The translations under genes and the position numbers were made by a program. Of a stretch of 64,000 nucleotides of DNA, positions 1-11,279 are shown in pieces; position 1 is the first letter of the stretch, and each line of letters begins with the position of its first letter. The DNA lies in contig CAUYLG010005117.1 of NCBI GenBank assembly GCA_963573385.1, positions 45,410 to 109,409 on the forward strand. Direction: 5' to 3'. Under the pieces are notes generated by a model. It searched no databases and had not been told where the DNA came from. It worked only from the letters and a program-made list of their open reading frames with translations. This stretch comes from Cacajao melanocephalus. Lineage: Eukaryota; Chordata; Mammalia; Primates; Pitheciidae.

Positions 1-1680
1 ATAAAAAAAATTAAACCCTGAAATACATATGTAACCAAAAAAGACCCAGAATAGGTAGAGGCATCCCGAGCAAAAAGAACAAAACTGGAGGAATCACATT
101 ACCTAACTTTAAATTACACTACAAAGCTATTTTAACCCAAACAGGACAGTACTGGCATAAAAAAGACACATAGACCATTGGAACAGAGTGGAAATTCCAA
201 AGATAAATCCATACATTACAGTAAAACTCATTTTCAACAAAGGTGCTGAGAATATGCAGTAGGATAGGAGAGTCTCTCTAATAAATGATGCTGACAAAAC
301 TGAACATCCACATGCAGAAAATGAAACTAGAATCCTATCTCTCATCATATACAAAAATCAAATCAAAATTTGATTAAGGACTTAAACCTAAAGTCTGCAA
401 CTATGAAACTATGGAAGAAAATAGTGCAGAACTTTCCAGGACATTGGTCTGGACAATGATTTCTTAGTGATATCTCAAAAGCACAGGCAACTAACATAAA
501 CATGAACAAATAGGATCTCATCAAGTTAAAAAGCTTCTCTGCAGCAGAGGATACAGTTAATAAATTGATGAGACAACCTACAAAATGAGGGAAAATATTT
601 GCAAACTGCCTATTTGACAAGGGTTCAATAATCATAATATGCAAGGTACTCAAACACTTCGATAAGAAAAATAAAACAATTTCATTAAAAATGGGCAAAA
701 TATGTGAATAGCCATTTCTCAGAAGGAGACACGGAAATGCCAACATGTATATGAAAAATGTGTAACATAATTAATTATCATAGAAATGCAAATCAAATTT
801 ACCATGAGATATTATCTTATCCCAGTTAAGATGGCTTTTATTAAAAAGGCAGGCAATAATGAATGTTGGTGAGGATATGGAGTGAGGGGAAACTTCATAC
901 ATTCTTAGTGACCATAAATTATTACAGCTGCTCAGGAGGAACAGAAAGGAGGCTTCTCAAAAAACTAAAAATAGAAGTACCATGTGATCCAGCAATCTCA
1001 CTGCCAGGTATATACCCTAAAGAAAGGAAATCAGTAAATTGAAGTGGTATCTGCATTCCAATGTTTATTGTAGCACTATTCACAATAGGTGAGTTTTGGA
1101 ATCAACCTAAGTTTCCATCAACAGATGAACAGATAAAAAAAATATGATACAAATACACAGTGGAATATTGTTTAATATTGTTTTATTCATAAAAAAGAAT
1201 AAAATAATGTCATTTGTAACAGCATGGATGGAACTGGAGGATTTTACGTTAAGTAAAATAAGCCTTGCAGAGAAAGACAAATTTTATATCATCTCACTTA
1301 TATGTGGCAGCTAAAAATTAAAACAATGGAGGTGTAGAGTTTGAGAGTACAATGATGCTAACCAGGGGCTGGGAAGGATAGCAAGGAGGGAGAGAGAAAG
1401 CAGGATGATTAACGGTTACAAAAGTGTAGTTAGAAACAATAAGGTCTAGTATTTGGTAGCACCAACATGGTAACTACAGTCAACAATAATTCAGAGTATG
1501 TTTTAAAATAATGAAAGGGAAAAATTACAATGTTCCTAACATGAAGAAATGATAAATAGTTTAAGTGATGAATACGCCAATTACCCTGATTTGATTACAT
1601 ATTGTATGACTGTATCAAAACATCACCTGTCCTGTATATACATATATACACCTACTATGATAATAATTAAAAAATTAAAA
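1..1680 (+). mobile_element. Old LINE-1 fragment: ORF2 3' end and 3'UTR
   Basis: The window opens inside an L1. Sequence from position 50 onward follows the late part of L1 ORF2: gcaaaaagaacaaaactgga near 80, the ggaacagagtgg motif at 179, the C-terminal Cys-rich region, tatacccta near 1012 and the cagcatggatggaactggag segment near 1221. A 3'UTR with a GA-rich tract (1370-1400) and an A-rich end near 1660-1680 follows. The reading frame is broken throughout, so no ORF2 protein can be made. Divergence suggests an L1MA/L1PB-age copy; this is an estimate, not a measurement. The 5' boundary lies outside the window. Confidence 0.9.
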
Positions 1681-2261
1681 TTGTACCTGGTATAAAATTC
1701 GTTCAGTCAATGTTTCTTTTAAAACTAAATAAATTTATAAATAACACTGGTGTAAATATACGATAAGAGAAACAGAAACCTATGTAACATTTCAAAATGG
1801 ATGTAAAATCATCTTTTGAGGGAAACTCATGTTTCTCAGGTTTATCTCTTGATTTCCTGACCTTCCAAATAAATAAATAAATAAATAAATAAGCTGCCAA
1901 AGTTCCATAGTCCTAACCTATGTCCATGAAAATCCAGAATTTCTCCCCAAAACATGGTTGATGATGAGTAAATTTCCATATAGTACAATATGATTTAACT
2001 CACATTCTCTTTGCTTTTCTCTTTAGCTTTCATTATAAACAAATATAAGTGCATAGTAAGCACAATGTTCTGCAAATGTGTGCTGAAAGAACTTTTTCTT
2101 TTTTTTACTTTTTAAACTTCTGTTTTCACATAAGTCTATAAATCAGTGTAGCAATCACCTAATCAAGGTTTTATTGGCCACTATTTTTAAACATGTTATG
2201 ACAAATAAAATTGAAATATAATGCATGTAACATAATAATTAGTTTAATTACTACAGTGATT
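1681..2261. other. AT-rich unassigned sequence with a short (AAAT)n
   Basis: No gene or recognisable element. It contains an (AAAT)n run of about seven units at 1868-1894. Confidence 0.6.
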
Positions 2262-2470
2262 TATTTTTCCAGCTTTATTAAGTTACAACTGACAAATAAG
2301 CATTGTAAATATTTGAAGTGTAAATGTAACATTTTAATGTCCATATATATTATGAAATGATTTCCATAATCAAACTAATCAATCTATCTATCACTTCATG
2401 TATTTATTTTTTTGTGTGTGAGAACACTTAAAATAAATTTTTAGGCAAATTTCTAATATATTATTATAAA
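2262..2470 (-). mobile_element. LINE-1 3'UTR fragment (L1M type)
   Basis: On the minus strand this ends in aacttaataaagctggaaaa, the typical end of L1MA/L1MB 3'UTRs. The preceding part resembles the known 3'UTR segment in which a C/A-rich stretch is followed by a run describing 'gaaatcatttcataatatat'. It is an old, isolated 3' fragment without coding sequence. Confidence 0.7.
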
Positions 2471-3924
2471 TTGCAATTATTAATATATAGTGATAATAAT
2501 TATAGTATATTGATATTTCGGTGGATTCAAACAGACATAAAACATACATATAAGTGTCTTGATTAACTTCTAAGTAAGATTTTGGAAGTTTTATTCTGTT
2601 TTAGAATATATAGGCTGAAATTTATATTTTAATGATATTCTTCTCCATTTTCATATGTACAAATGCCAAATGTTTGCAAAGTCCTTGTTTCCTAATGGTC
2701 TTATTGTTGTTACTGACTTTCCTGTTTAAAACAAATTAAACAGCTGCAGTTATTTCAGAATGTCCCTAAACATTTGTAGATTCATTCCTTCTTGTCATTT
2801 CTAGCTTTTAAACTTTTCAAACCCTGTTGATGCTAAAAAATGAGAATGAAATCATAAATGTCTTTACATCTAAACATATAAATCTAGACATACATGAATG
2901 TATAATTTTATACAAAATTTTAAGTGTCACATGTCACTACTGGATATGTGCCTTTTGAGCTAAGATGCAAATTGCATAATCTCTCCATGAAGAAGTACCT
3001 TATTTAATAAAGATAAATAACTAACAGTGACTGTTAGTTATTTTATCAGTCACATGTTTTCAGATATTAAGGTCTAACAGTACCATTTAAAAAACATCAC
3101 TAATAGTTGAAAGATATTATGGTTATAAATTTTTATTGTAGAAATTACTTAAAATCAGTATCTTCAGGTAATTTCATAATAAATGCCACACTTTCTAAAG
3201 GTCAATGAATATAAATAATTAAATGTCTATATCTATAGATAGATAACCAAGTGGGTAATATGTATAAGAAGAAAGGAAAAAGAATGTAAACAAAGCAATG
3301 AATAATTTCCATCAAGGTATTTCAGGCAGAAGAAAAGTCAGTTGAAAGGGTTTGAAAATCATAAAAGGGAATAGCACTTGGGAAACGAATTGTAAAGGAG
3401 ACACTCTGTAGGAGACTGTAATAGTAGTTAAAGTGATGAAACATTTATTTAAATCTGTGAGAGAAAAGATGAAGTCAAATTGAACAATTTGAGATATTTT
3501 TATTTAATAGAATTGAAAGAAAGATGGTCAGGAATGGCTCTGAAAGTTCTAATTTTAGACATTTAGTAATATCATTTATAGAAATAAAAAGGAAAAGAAA
3601 AGTTTGAGACTATTTGAATCTCATGTTTTTCTTATCATTTTAGCTTAGGTTTTTGTGCAGCATTCTGATGGAACTTCAATATACCCTTGATATAGTGAGC
3701 ACGAAATTTCCAAGGCAAGTCCCATCTATTGATGACTCTCCTAGCAATACTACCAATCCAGACCTGATTTTCAACTCTAGAAATTTATATTGCACTGCTT
3801 ATTGGATATTTTCACTGAGATGTCTCACAGGCTTCTAAAACTTAACATTCCCCAATTTAAATTTATTACAATTGTCCTTTTCCAATATCACTTAACTTGA
3901 AAATAACACTAGCATCTCTCAAAC
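2471..3924. other. AT-rich unassigned sequence containing one palindrome
   Basis: No gene is visible; the longest open frame (3653-3838) is 61 codons and has no recognisable motif. The only structured item is the palindrome at 3012-3047, listed separately. Old diverged repeats may be present that I could not name. Confidence 0.5.
3012..3047. repeat. Near-perfect palindrome
   Basis: Arms aaataactaacagt (3015-3028) and actgttagttattt (3030-3043) are exact reverse complements with a one-base centre. Allowing one bulged T, the stem extends by gat/atc on each side. It could extrude as a small cruciform or fold as a hairpin in RNA. No function is implied. Confidence 0.9.
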
Positions 3925-4618
3925 ACATTAAAAAATGCAATGGATGGCAGCAGTGGCCTGTCTAGAGCTGCCATAGCCATAATGTTGGCTTCAGTGAGAG
4001 AGGTGCAGTAGGGGTGTGCACTCCGTAGCCAGTGGGAGCTTTGCTGCCTTCTGAGTTGGCAGGGCTGGAGCCTTGTACTCCCCAAGTTCAGCTGCAGGTG
4101 CCCAGCCACAGATATGGACCCAGGCATCCCTGCATTCTTGGGGGCTGGGAGCAGGCGGAAGCTCCACCCTCCTGGGTGCAGCTACAGCTGCCTAGCTGCG
4201 GCTGTGGACCCAGACACCTCTGCACTCTAGGGCAGAGATTGGAAAGTCCTGTCCTTTCCCTCAGGCTCAGAGGTGCCTGCTCCCACTACCTGGCCTTTCC
4301 CCACTCCCAACACCGACTCTGATCTCATAACAAAGATGAGGCCAAACTCAAAGCCGTTGCAACCTGGTCAGGTGTGAGCAAGCTCAGAGCAGTGCTGATT
4401 CCAGACTCTAGGTGCCAACAAGCACAGGAGGGAATCCTGGGCACCATAATCAGCTGTGGGAGGCAGACAGACTCCTAGGTGGAAAGGAGTGAGTCCCTAG
4501 TGAAGATCCACCTTTAAGCTGGAGAAGACCTGAATCCTGTAGGTCAGGGAGCCAGTCTAGCAGACGGGAGTGGAAACTTACGGTGCATTTTCTGGGCCCG
4601 CCCATGGCTGTTCATTAA

Positions 4619-4623
4619 CCAAT
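4619..4623 (+). promoter_or_regulatory. LTR CCAAT box
   Basis: ccaatcagc lies 26 bases upstream of the TATA-like element, the normal arrangement in retroviral U3. Possible NF-Y site; activity is not shown by sequence alone. Confidence 0.6.
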
Positions 4624-4648
4624 CAGCATGCACTTCCCTCTGAAGCCC

Positions 4649-4655
4649 ATAAAAG
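4649..4655 (+). promoter_or_regulatory. LTR TATA-like element
   Basis: ataaaag, followed by ccctggactc. Transcription would be expected to start about 25-30 bases downstream, near 4680, marking the start of R. Confidence 0.6.
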
Positions 4656-4820
4656 CCCTGGACTCAGACATACTTGAAGAGACATTGGGACAGCCAGCTG
4701 CATAGAGTAGCTACCCATTCCAGTGTCCCCCATCTGCTGAGAGCTGAACACTTGTCAAGACTCACTGGTTGTGGAGAGAAGCTATCCACTGCAGATCTCC
4801 TCTGAGCTCTTCTATCACTC

Positions 4821-4826
4821 AATAAA
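4821..4826 (+). promoter_or_regulatory. LTR poly(A) signal
   Basis: aataaa followed by a T/C-rich stretch, in the place expected for the R region of a class I ERV LTR. Confidence 0.65.
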
Positions 4827-4961
4827 GCTCCTCTTGGCCTTGCTCACACTTCACTTGTACACATATCTAATTCTTCCTGGGCACTGATTAAGAACTCAGG
4901 AACTGCTGAATAGTGGAGCTGAGAAAATTGTAACACAAATAGGGCTGAAATGTGCCCCTTG

Positions 4962-4993
4962 CTCATCACGTTGCTGTCTCATCACGTTGCTGT
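4962..4993 (+). repeat. Perfect 16-bp tandem duplication in LTR U5
   Basis: ctcatcacgttgctgt occurs twice head to tail with no mismatch. The identity suggests it arose after LTR insertion. Confidence 0.95.
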
Positions 4994-5080
4994 GAACAAG
5001 AAGGAGAAAAGAGGTTCAGCCCTTCTGGGAGCCCAATCCTAGGAACTCCCTGAGCCAGGGCTGTGACACTCTGTTTGGGG

Positions 5081-5488
5081 CTCATTTATACTCTGATTAC
5101 ACTTATGAAAATTATTGAGAGTTTAGAAGTCCAACTGTCTTTAACAAATTTATTTCTATTCCTTCTTGCATGATTTAACAATTCCTCTCTTCTTTATATC
5201 TTTATTTTTACTTTTAATATTTATAGATATGTAATAATTGGTCAATTTTCTTTGTATTTTGTCGGTTGACCTTTATAACAATGTTACTCTTGCATAATAT
5301 TTTTCTTGCCTATTTATTTCTAACACATGGATGGCACCTGGAAACTTGATTAAGAAGAAAAGAAAAGACATAAAAAAAAGAGAGGAACTGTTAAATCATG
5401 CAAAAAAAAGAACAGAAATAAATTTGTTAAAGACAGTTTGGCTTCTAAACTCAGTAATTTTAGTAAGTGTAATCAAAGTGTAATTGTG
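5081..5488. repeat. Long inverted repeat, ~132-bp arms and ~143-bp loop
   Basis: The left arm (5081-5213) and right arm (5357-5488) are reverse complements over about 130 bases, at roughly 80-85% identity by eye. The best block pairs ctgtctttaacaaatttatt (5137-5156) with its complement near 5418-5437. A transcript would fold into a long imperfect hairpin. I do not recognise the family: it could be a foldback DNA transposon with long terminal inverted repeats, or two inverted copies of one old repeat. The left arm touches the LTR end, so the LTR may have inserted at its edge. Confidence 0.85.
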
Positions 5489-5866
5489 TAGAAAGATGTC
5501 AGAATGTAATGAGTTCTATAAAGAAGATGAATAAATAAAAACTATTTTATCAAGAAACAAGGCAGAGAAGAAATAAAAGAATAAAAATTGTAACAAGATT
5601 AGAGCAAAATTGATAAATTTATGAATTATGGAAATTTGCAGAAGTCATTACTACTATAAAGTAGTATCGATTTTCTTAAGAATAATGAAATTAATTGTAG
5701 AATGGTAAATTAGAGATAGCACCTTAAGTTTTAAAAAGCCTTCAATTTTTTAAAAAATGCCATCTAAAATCAGGGTTAGTATATTATTTCATGCAATTAC
5801 AATGTATTTAAAACTAACTCTACATAAATATTTCTTCTAATATTACCAATCTCAATGTATATAGTA
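5489..5866. other. AT-rich unassigned sequence
   Basis: No gene, repeat family or structured element recognised. Confidence 0.6.
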
Positions 5867-5937
5867 TTAGGTTGGTGAAAAAGTACTTGTGGTTTTTGCC
5901 ATTGGAATTAATAGTAAAAACTTTTGCACCAATCTAA
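5867..5937. mobile_element. MADE1: MADE1 (mariner-derived MITE)
   Basis: Starts ttaggttggtg and ends caccaatctaa, the terminal inverted repeats of MADE1, an 80-bp Hsmar1-derived MITE. It is flanked by TA on both sides (5865-5866 and 5938-5939), the mariner target duplication. MADE1 copies are near-perfect hairpins and the known source of the mir-548 family. Here the copy is 71 bp: the right arm lacks about nine bases (gtaaaaacttttgc in place of the full arm), so the central stem is broken and an efficient pre-miRNA is unlikely. Confidence 0.92.
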
Positions 5938-5939
5938 TA

Positions 5940-7200
5940 TATCTTTTATAGGACAGGTGTACTTTGTAACTTATTCACTACTGAATCCTTAGTGCCTAAT
6001 GTCAGCCTCCAAATACATTTATGGCTAAAAATGATGTAGATAAGCCTTCTCAGTGTGTATTACCAACACACTGGATTTTAAGTTATTATCTAATAAAAAA
6101 ATGTTCAGTGGTTTTCCAGTGACTTCAAATTTCTAGGTTTAATTACATTTATAAAACATTACTCCTTGGTCTACATTTTAGTTACAATGTTTCTTTTCTT
6201 CAGACAGTATTATTTTCCATTCTATCATAATCTCACTCTCATCTCAATCCTTTTTAATTTCATGTTGCCTTACATTGTTACTTATCTCATTTGTTATACT
6301 CTGATCACTTTAAATGTGCAGGGTCAGATTCAGCTAAAATTCGTGGAATACTTACTATTTGTTGAATATAGTTCTCTGAAGATTTAGATCATTTAAAACT
6401 GTAAGAAAATAAATCACATGTGCTTTAACTCTGTTTTCCTGTATTGAAATTTATCTCAAAATTTAGAAAGACATAACTAGAACCTTTAACATCTCAGAAC
6501 ACTTTGAAGTTATGGAATCTCAAGCCAATGATGGACAGAGAGAAAAGGTTGCAGAAGTGCCAATGATAGCTAATGATGGTCTTGTAGAATCACGGTAACC
6601 CAAACTGCCTGAAAACTATAACAATTGTACCCAAAGAGATTCAGTGATACCTGTCAGAGGCCATACAGTATCTGACTTCTGTAATTCTGAATGTGTATAA
6701 GATTATGCTTTCTGCATTCTCAGGATGTTTCAAGTTTTCAAAAGCAACTGGTTGGGTGAAAGCTAGTGAATTGTTTATTTATTATCACTGATGATTATCA
6801 TAGTGATTATACATATAATGTAACCTAAAAATGGGTTGCATTATGTTAACTATGGGTGAGATATATAGGAGGGAAATTTCATTTCTATTAAACATTAAAA
6901 TTTTTAGAGACGTATATCCCAAAATATAACCCTAAGATGTAGATCAGAATTTGAAGCTACATATTATGTCCAATAGACCTTGTTAGATTATTAACTAGTT
7001 TAGAAAAATACTATAGTTTATAATTATTTTATGGATAGTCTCCCAAAACAAAATACAATATGAAGTACATAGGATAGGAGAGATTTAATACCCAGCTATC
7101 AAGTTAAATAGATGTTGACATGTAAGATCTATCAGTAGTTTTCAAAGTGAAATAGATAATGTGGAACAGGAAATCGATAAAAGAAAAGGCAAAATGTTTT
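5940..7200. other. AT-rich unassigned sequence
   Basis: No gene is supported. The open frame at 6166-6387 (73 codons) is hydrophobic because it is T-rich, and has no recognisable motif. Confidence 0.5.
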
Positions 7201-7231
7201 TTTTGTTATGCTTTTCCAGAGCATAACAAAA
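7201..7231. repeat. Perfect 12-bp stem hairpin
   Basis: ttttgttatgct (7201-7212) and agcataacaaaa (7220-7231) are exact reverse complements around a 7-base loop. Confidence 0.9.
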
Positions 7232-7279
7232 TATTCACAAGTCCCATGAAGTCTTGCTGTTTTATTATACTATTAAAAG

Positions 7280-7336
7280 TCAGGTTGTCTAATACTTTTT
7301 AATAGCAAAACAACAATTACTTTTGCACAAATCTAA
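7280..7336. mobile_element. MADE1: Internally deleted MADE1 copy
   Basis: The right half (about 7291-7336) ends aattacttttgcacaaatctaa, shortened here to its diagnostic core acttttgcac, and matches MADE1. The left end retains only tcaggttg. About 20-25 bases of the left arm are missing, so no hairpin can form. Confidence 0.75.
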
Positions 7337-7433
7337 TAGTAATAACTAGAAAAATAAATAGACATAGACCTGACATTATAACTACTGTAGGTATTATAAC
7401 TACTGTTTATATAACTACTACAACTATTATAAA

Positions 7434-7482
7434 TAATTACGGTCTTGCCATAAGACCGTAATTGCGGTCTTGACATTAAAAA
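7434..7482. repeat. 25-bp tandem pair resembling the MADE1 core, with internal palindrome
   Basis: taattacggtcttgccat (7434-7451) and taattgcggtcttgacat (7459-7476) are repeated with a 25-base period. Both resemble the MADE1 core taattgcggtttttgccat. Within them attacggtctt (7436-7446) and aagaccgtaat (7452-7462) form a perfect 11-bp stem with a 5-base loop. Confidence 0.7.
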
Positions 7483-8514
7483 TAAAGGTTAAAGCAAGCC
7501 TGAAAAGAGAAATACAAAGTGTAATTATTAATTTAGAAAGCAAAAATATTAGACACTGGAGAGACACAGTTATGATACTTTTGTGAAAAGTGGATCACAG
7601 ATTTATTAATATACAAGAATATCTTTATTAATTTTATTATAACAACTATTGTCAATTATCACAGGTAAAGAGAAGAAAAGGCTTGTCATAGCAAACTTGG
7701 AAGAATATAATACATTGGAAAGACTATATCACATACACATCTATATTTATACACACATATGTATATATTTATATGTGTATATAACCCCATATACAATAAC
7801 ACAAATTTTATTTTGGGAGTAGTCACTATGCATTTACATAAAGATATAAAATAAACAGATTATGACTGGGTCATTTCAGTTTATTTCAGCTATCTTAATA
7901 TTCATCATCTCACAAAAATAATTGACATTAAGATAGTTGAATTAGAATCTGGAGTTAGAATCCAATAATCTGTGAAAATCTGTACTTCAAAATTCCTTGC
8001 AGGTGTGTGATGACTAGGCATACCAAATTTTGAGAACCAATGTTATGTAGAAAAAAGTATAATCATTCCATTTAACTTGTTAGAACTGCCTTCTGGATAT
8101 TCAATCCTGATTCTTCATGTAACTTGTATTTTTCCACAAATATCAATTATACCAAAGTATTATTTTTGCTTTTCTTAATTCATATCTTTTATCTGAGAGA
8201 ATTCATCCACTCACTTGGTTTCAATATTTATCAACATCTGTTTTTTTAGAAATGTTCCCTGCTTCTTTCTCCGTTCTTTCATCTCTGCAAATAGCACCTA
8301 CATTTTTCATTTGATCAAGCCAAAAATCAGGTACAGTTTATTAACTCTTTTCTGTCTTCTTCCATTTCTCTTTGGCCTACATATACTAAGAAAGAAAGTT
8401 TAATATTTTATATTTTTTAACCTTATTATATATTCTTGTTTCGACAGTCCTAGGATACACAAAAAGTATTGCAAAATATTTAATATTTACCACTGCTAAC
8501 ATTCAAAAGCTAGT
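7483..8514. other. AT-rich unassigned sequence
   Basis: No gene or named repeat. A TA/CA-rich simple stretch lies at 7733-7785. Confidence 0.55.
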
Positions 8515-8880
8515 AACTACAGGTAAAACGTACACCAAGTGAAATGCACAATTTAATTTTAAAATACAACTTGCTTTAACATAACACTGTCTTATCAATT
8601 ATAACACTTTCCCTCACCCCCAGATATTTCTCTTTTGTTCTTTTCAGTCAATCAGCCACACTCCTTGAGGATATTTGCAGCCGCTCTCCTTGAAGATACA
8701 TCTGTTCTGATTTTCACACCAAATTAATGTTGTCCCTTTAGAATTTCATATAATTAGAAATTTACAGTATACACTTTTGTTTTTGAGATTTATACCTGGT
8801 TTTGCATGCAGCAGTAACTTGTTCCTTTTATCTTTAAGAAGCATCATATTGTTTGAATGTACAACATCCTCCCCACCTTC
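8515..8880 (-). mobile_element. Old LINE-1 3' region (L1ME-like)
   Basis: Follows the known minus-strand order of L1ME 3' sequence: aaatgcacaa near 8540, ccccagatat near 8618, cagtcaatca near 8646, agaatttcatataa near 8740 and gagatttataccTGG near 8785-8800. Diverged, no coding potential. Confidence 0.6.
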
Positions 8881-8989
8881 TCATTACAACCAGAACTGTA
8901 AATAATGCCAAAATGTCACTTTAACTTTTTGTCCTGCAGGCATCCCTGGTGTTCAGTAATTGCTTCAACTGAGTACTTTTCCATATATG

Positions 8990-9205
8990 GTAAAAGCAAG
9001 TATGACATAATGATTAATTGCATTAATCTGGAAAAATAATATCTGAATTTGAACTCTGATTTTCCAAATCAATTACCTCTATGATCTTAGACAAGGATAT
9101 AAATTGTTTGTCTCAGATTTCTTAACATTAAGATATATATAACTATAAGTACCTCATTAAATTATTTCAGTTTACAAAATTAGCAAAACTCATAAAACAG
9201 TTAAA
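8990..9205 (+). mobile_element. MIR SINE
   Basis: Follows the MIR body: a tRNA-like start near 9000, the core tttgaactctgattttccaa (9048-9067), then atgatcttagacaagg, and a T-rich tail around 9120-9200. Old and diverged, but the order of blocks is complete. Confidence 0.65.
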
Positions 9206-9505
9206 CAGTATGACATATATTGACTCAAAGTATTAGCTACATTAATACATGTACTGTTTACTTATTTGTTTAATAAACTTATTCTGGGCAGGAACCACTG
9301 TTTTTATATAACTTGAGATGGTAGGTGTCAATACATGTTGTTCAAGAAATGAATAAATTATTCATTTAGAGCACACTATTATACAAATTATTGCAACCCA
9401 ACATGTATTTCTCATGTTTCAGTATTGAGAATGGAATTTATTTAACTTATTGTAACAAATACTGTAATTGTCCCTCTATATCCATTCTCTCATTCTTTGT
9501 TGTGA

Positions 9506-9833
<328 letters not shown>

Positions 9834-9847
9834 ATCCCCTGAGGTTT
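9834..9847. repeat. Right target-site duplication of Alu
   Basis: atcccctgaggttt, identical to 9513-9526. Confidence 0.9.
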
Positions 9848-11279
9848 TTGACAGCACACATTGGCACTATATTTCCTAACTTATCTTTCAACAGTTGAAG
9901 CTTTATGTCTAAGTAACTACCAATGGATTCTAAAAGAATTGAGAATTGCAACTTTTGTATACCATCCTTACCAGAAGATTGCTTGACCCTCTACCTCGTC
10001 TTTCTCAGTGTCACTGGTTGGAATGTGGATGAGGCCCTTGTGAACTGTTTTAGCCTTGCAGGTAAGGTCAGTAAGTTAGGGGAGTACAGATCAACAGGGA
10101 AAATGCGAACTAGGTCTCTGCATGACCACTTAGAGATTTTTTTTTTGGTGAAGGGGTACACCTTGCACCATTTACAATCCTTTAGACTGTTAGTAGAAAG
10201 ATAAAAAGCTGGCTTACTTTGACTGAACCATTCTAATATTTTATTTATTTTATTTTTAAAGCAGCTTAGCCTGTACCTTAAATAATGCCCTAATTCCAGA
10301 AGAAAAGAATGTAAATGGTCAAAAGAATTACCAAGGATTTTGAGTAAATGCAATATAGATTTAGTTGTCAGGACTGACTTTTAAAATGATACTAGAGAAT
10401 TGGACCACCAGACTATTACCAACTTTTCTATAATCAGAAAACTACCTGTGGAAATGACATTTGTAATCATAACTCCTAGTTCTAGATCCATGGCAGATAA
10501 AGATATAATCAGAAAAATTCCCATCAAGGAGGCTCTTATTATGAAGAAGTTGGCAATGAAAACTCAGATGTCCTCACACTGGACTTGTCAGCAGTAACTG
10601 AATAATTAGTGGAAGAGTGACATCTGCCTCACTCTGTATTCTAAACCGCACTTGAATGTCCCTGAGGGCGAGCACTTAATTATCCATAACTGTTGCTGAA
10701 AAGGTGTTTGCAGAATTTTATATTTATATTTTCAGCCTCTGCAAGGCAAGAAGACCCTTGACATTGAACGGAGTTTGACAAAAATGTTGAACACCAATGC
10801 ACTTCATTCTGTGCATAGGGTATGAGTTTCAATTGCAAAATTTTAAACTATGTTACCAGAGTAGTGTGACTGAATCTCTGAGTCCAAAAGACAACTGACT
10901 AATGTCATAATAATCCCAATGTAGTAAGAAATTATTGCATATGGATAAGTTAAACAAAATATACAAATGACACAAGGAACAGGGGAAAGAATTTTGAGTA
11001 TTTTGTTAGAAATTATCTACATTACATATGAAACAGTGTACATTACTTGAAGTGGACTTGGATTGGTTACAAATATATACTGGGAAATCTTTACACCTAA
11101 AAACTTAGATACCCAATAATCAGTTCTGTTAACATGAGAAGACCTATTCTGTGTGATTTAATTTCTTCTAAATTTATTGAGACTTTATGGCGCAGCTCAT
11201 AATTTATCTTGTTGACCATTCTGTTGTACTAGAAAAGAATTTATTGAATAACTGTTGTTTGTAGTGATTATAAATATCA
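9848..11279. other. Unassigned sequence, less AT-rich than its surroundings
   Basis: Open frames of 93 codons (9923-10204, plus) and 120 codons (9991-10353, minus) overlap each other and show no motif I recognise. One plus-strand frame at about 10402-10603 reads through tyrosine-rich sequence with several in-frame stops. An old repeat or very decayed retrocopy is possible, but nothing here supports a gene. Confidence 0.4.

Larger units (their letters stand above)
3925..5084 (+). mobile_element. Endogenous retrovirus LTR, probably solo (ERV1-like)
   Basis: A GC-richer island of about 1.15 kb in AT-rich surroundings with the order expected of U3-R-U5: CCAAT box, TATA-like ataaaag 26 bases downstream of it, and aataaa about 170 bases further on, followed by the U5-like segments gctgtgaca and ggggctca. 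The wording around the signals (aataaagctcctcttg, then taacacaaatagggctgaaa) is that of class I (gamma-type) human ERV LTRs; I cannot fix the subfamily. U3 contains an approximate 80-bp tandem duplication (about 4088-4168 and 4171-4245) and U5 a perfect 16-bp tandem duplication (4962-4993). No gag, pol or env sequence flanks it, so it is most likely a solo LTR left by LTR-LTR recombination. Exact ends and target-site duplication are unresolved. A 96-codon open frame at 4032-4322 is incidental. Confidence 0.75.

Noticed and set aside
4032..4322. 96-codon plus-strand frame
   Set aside because: Sits in the U3 of the ERV LTR; composition is that of the GC-rich duplication and no retroviral or cellular domain is visible.
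9991..10353. 120-codon minus-strand frame
   Set aside because: No motif, overlaps an equally open plus-strand frame, and nothing supports transcription.
10402..10603. Tyrosine-rich frame ending in a 30-residue stop-free run, considered as a decayed protein-coding exon
   Set aside because: Several in-frame stops, no recognisable protein, no splice context or A-tail; a 30-codon run is expected by chance.
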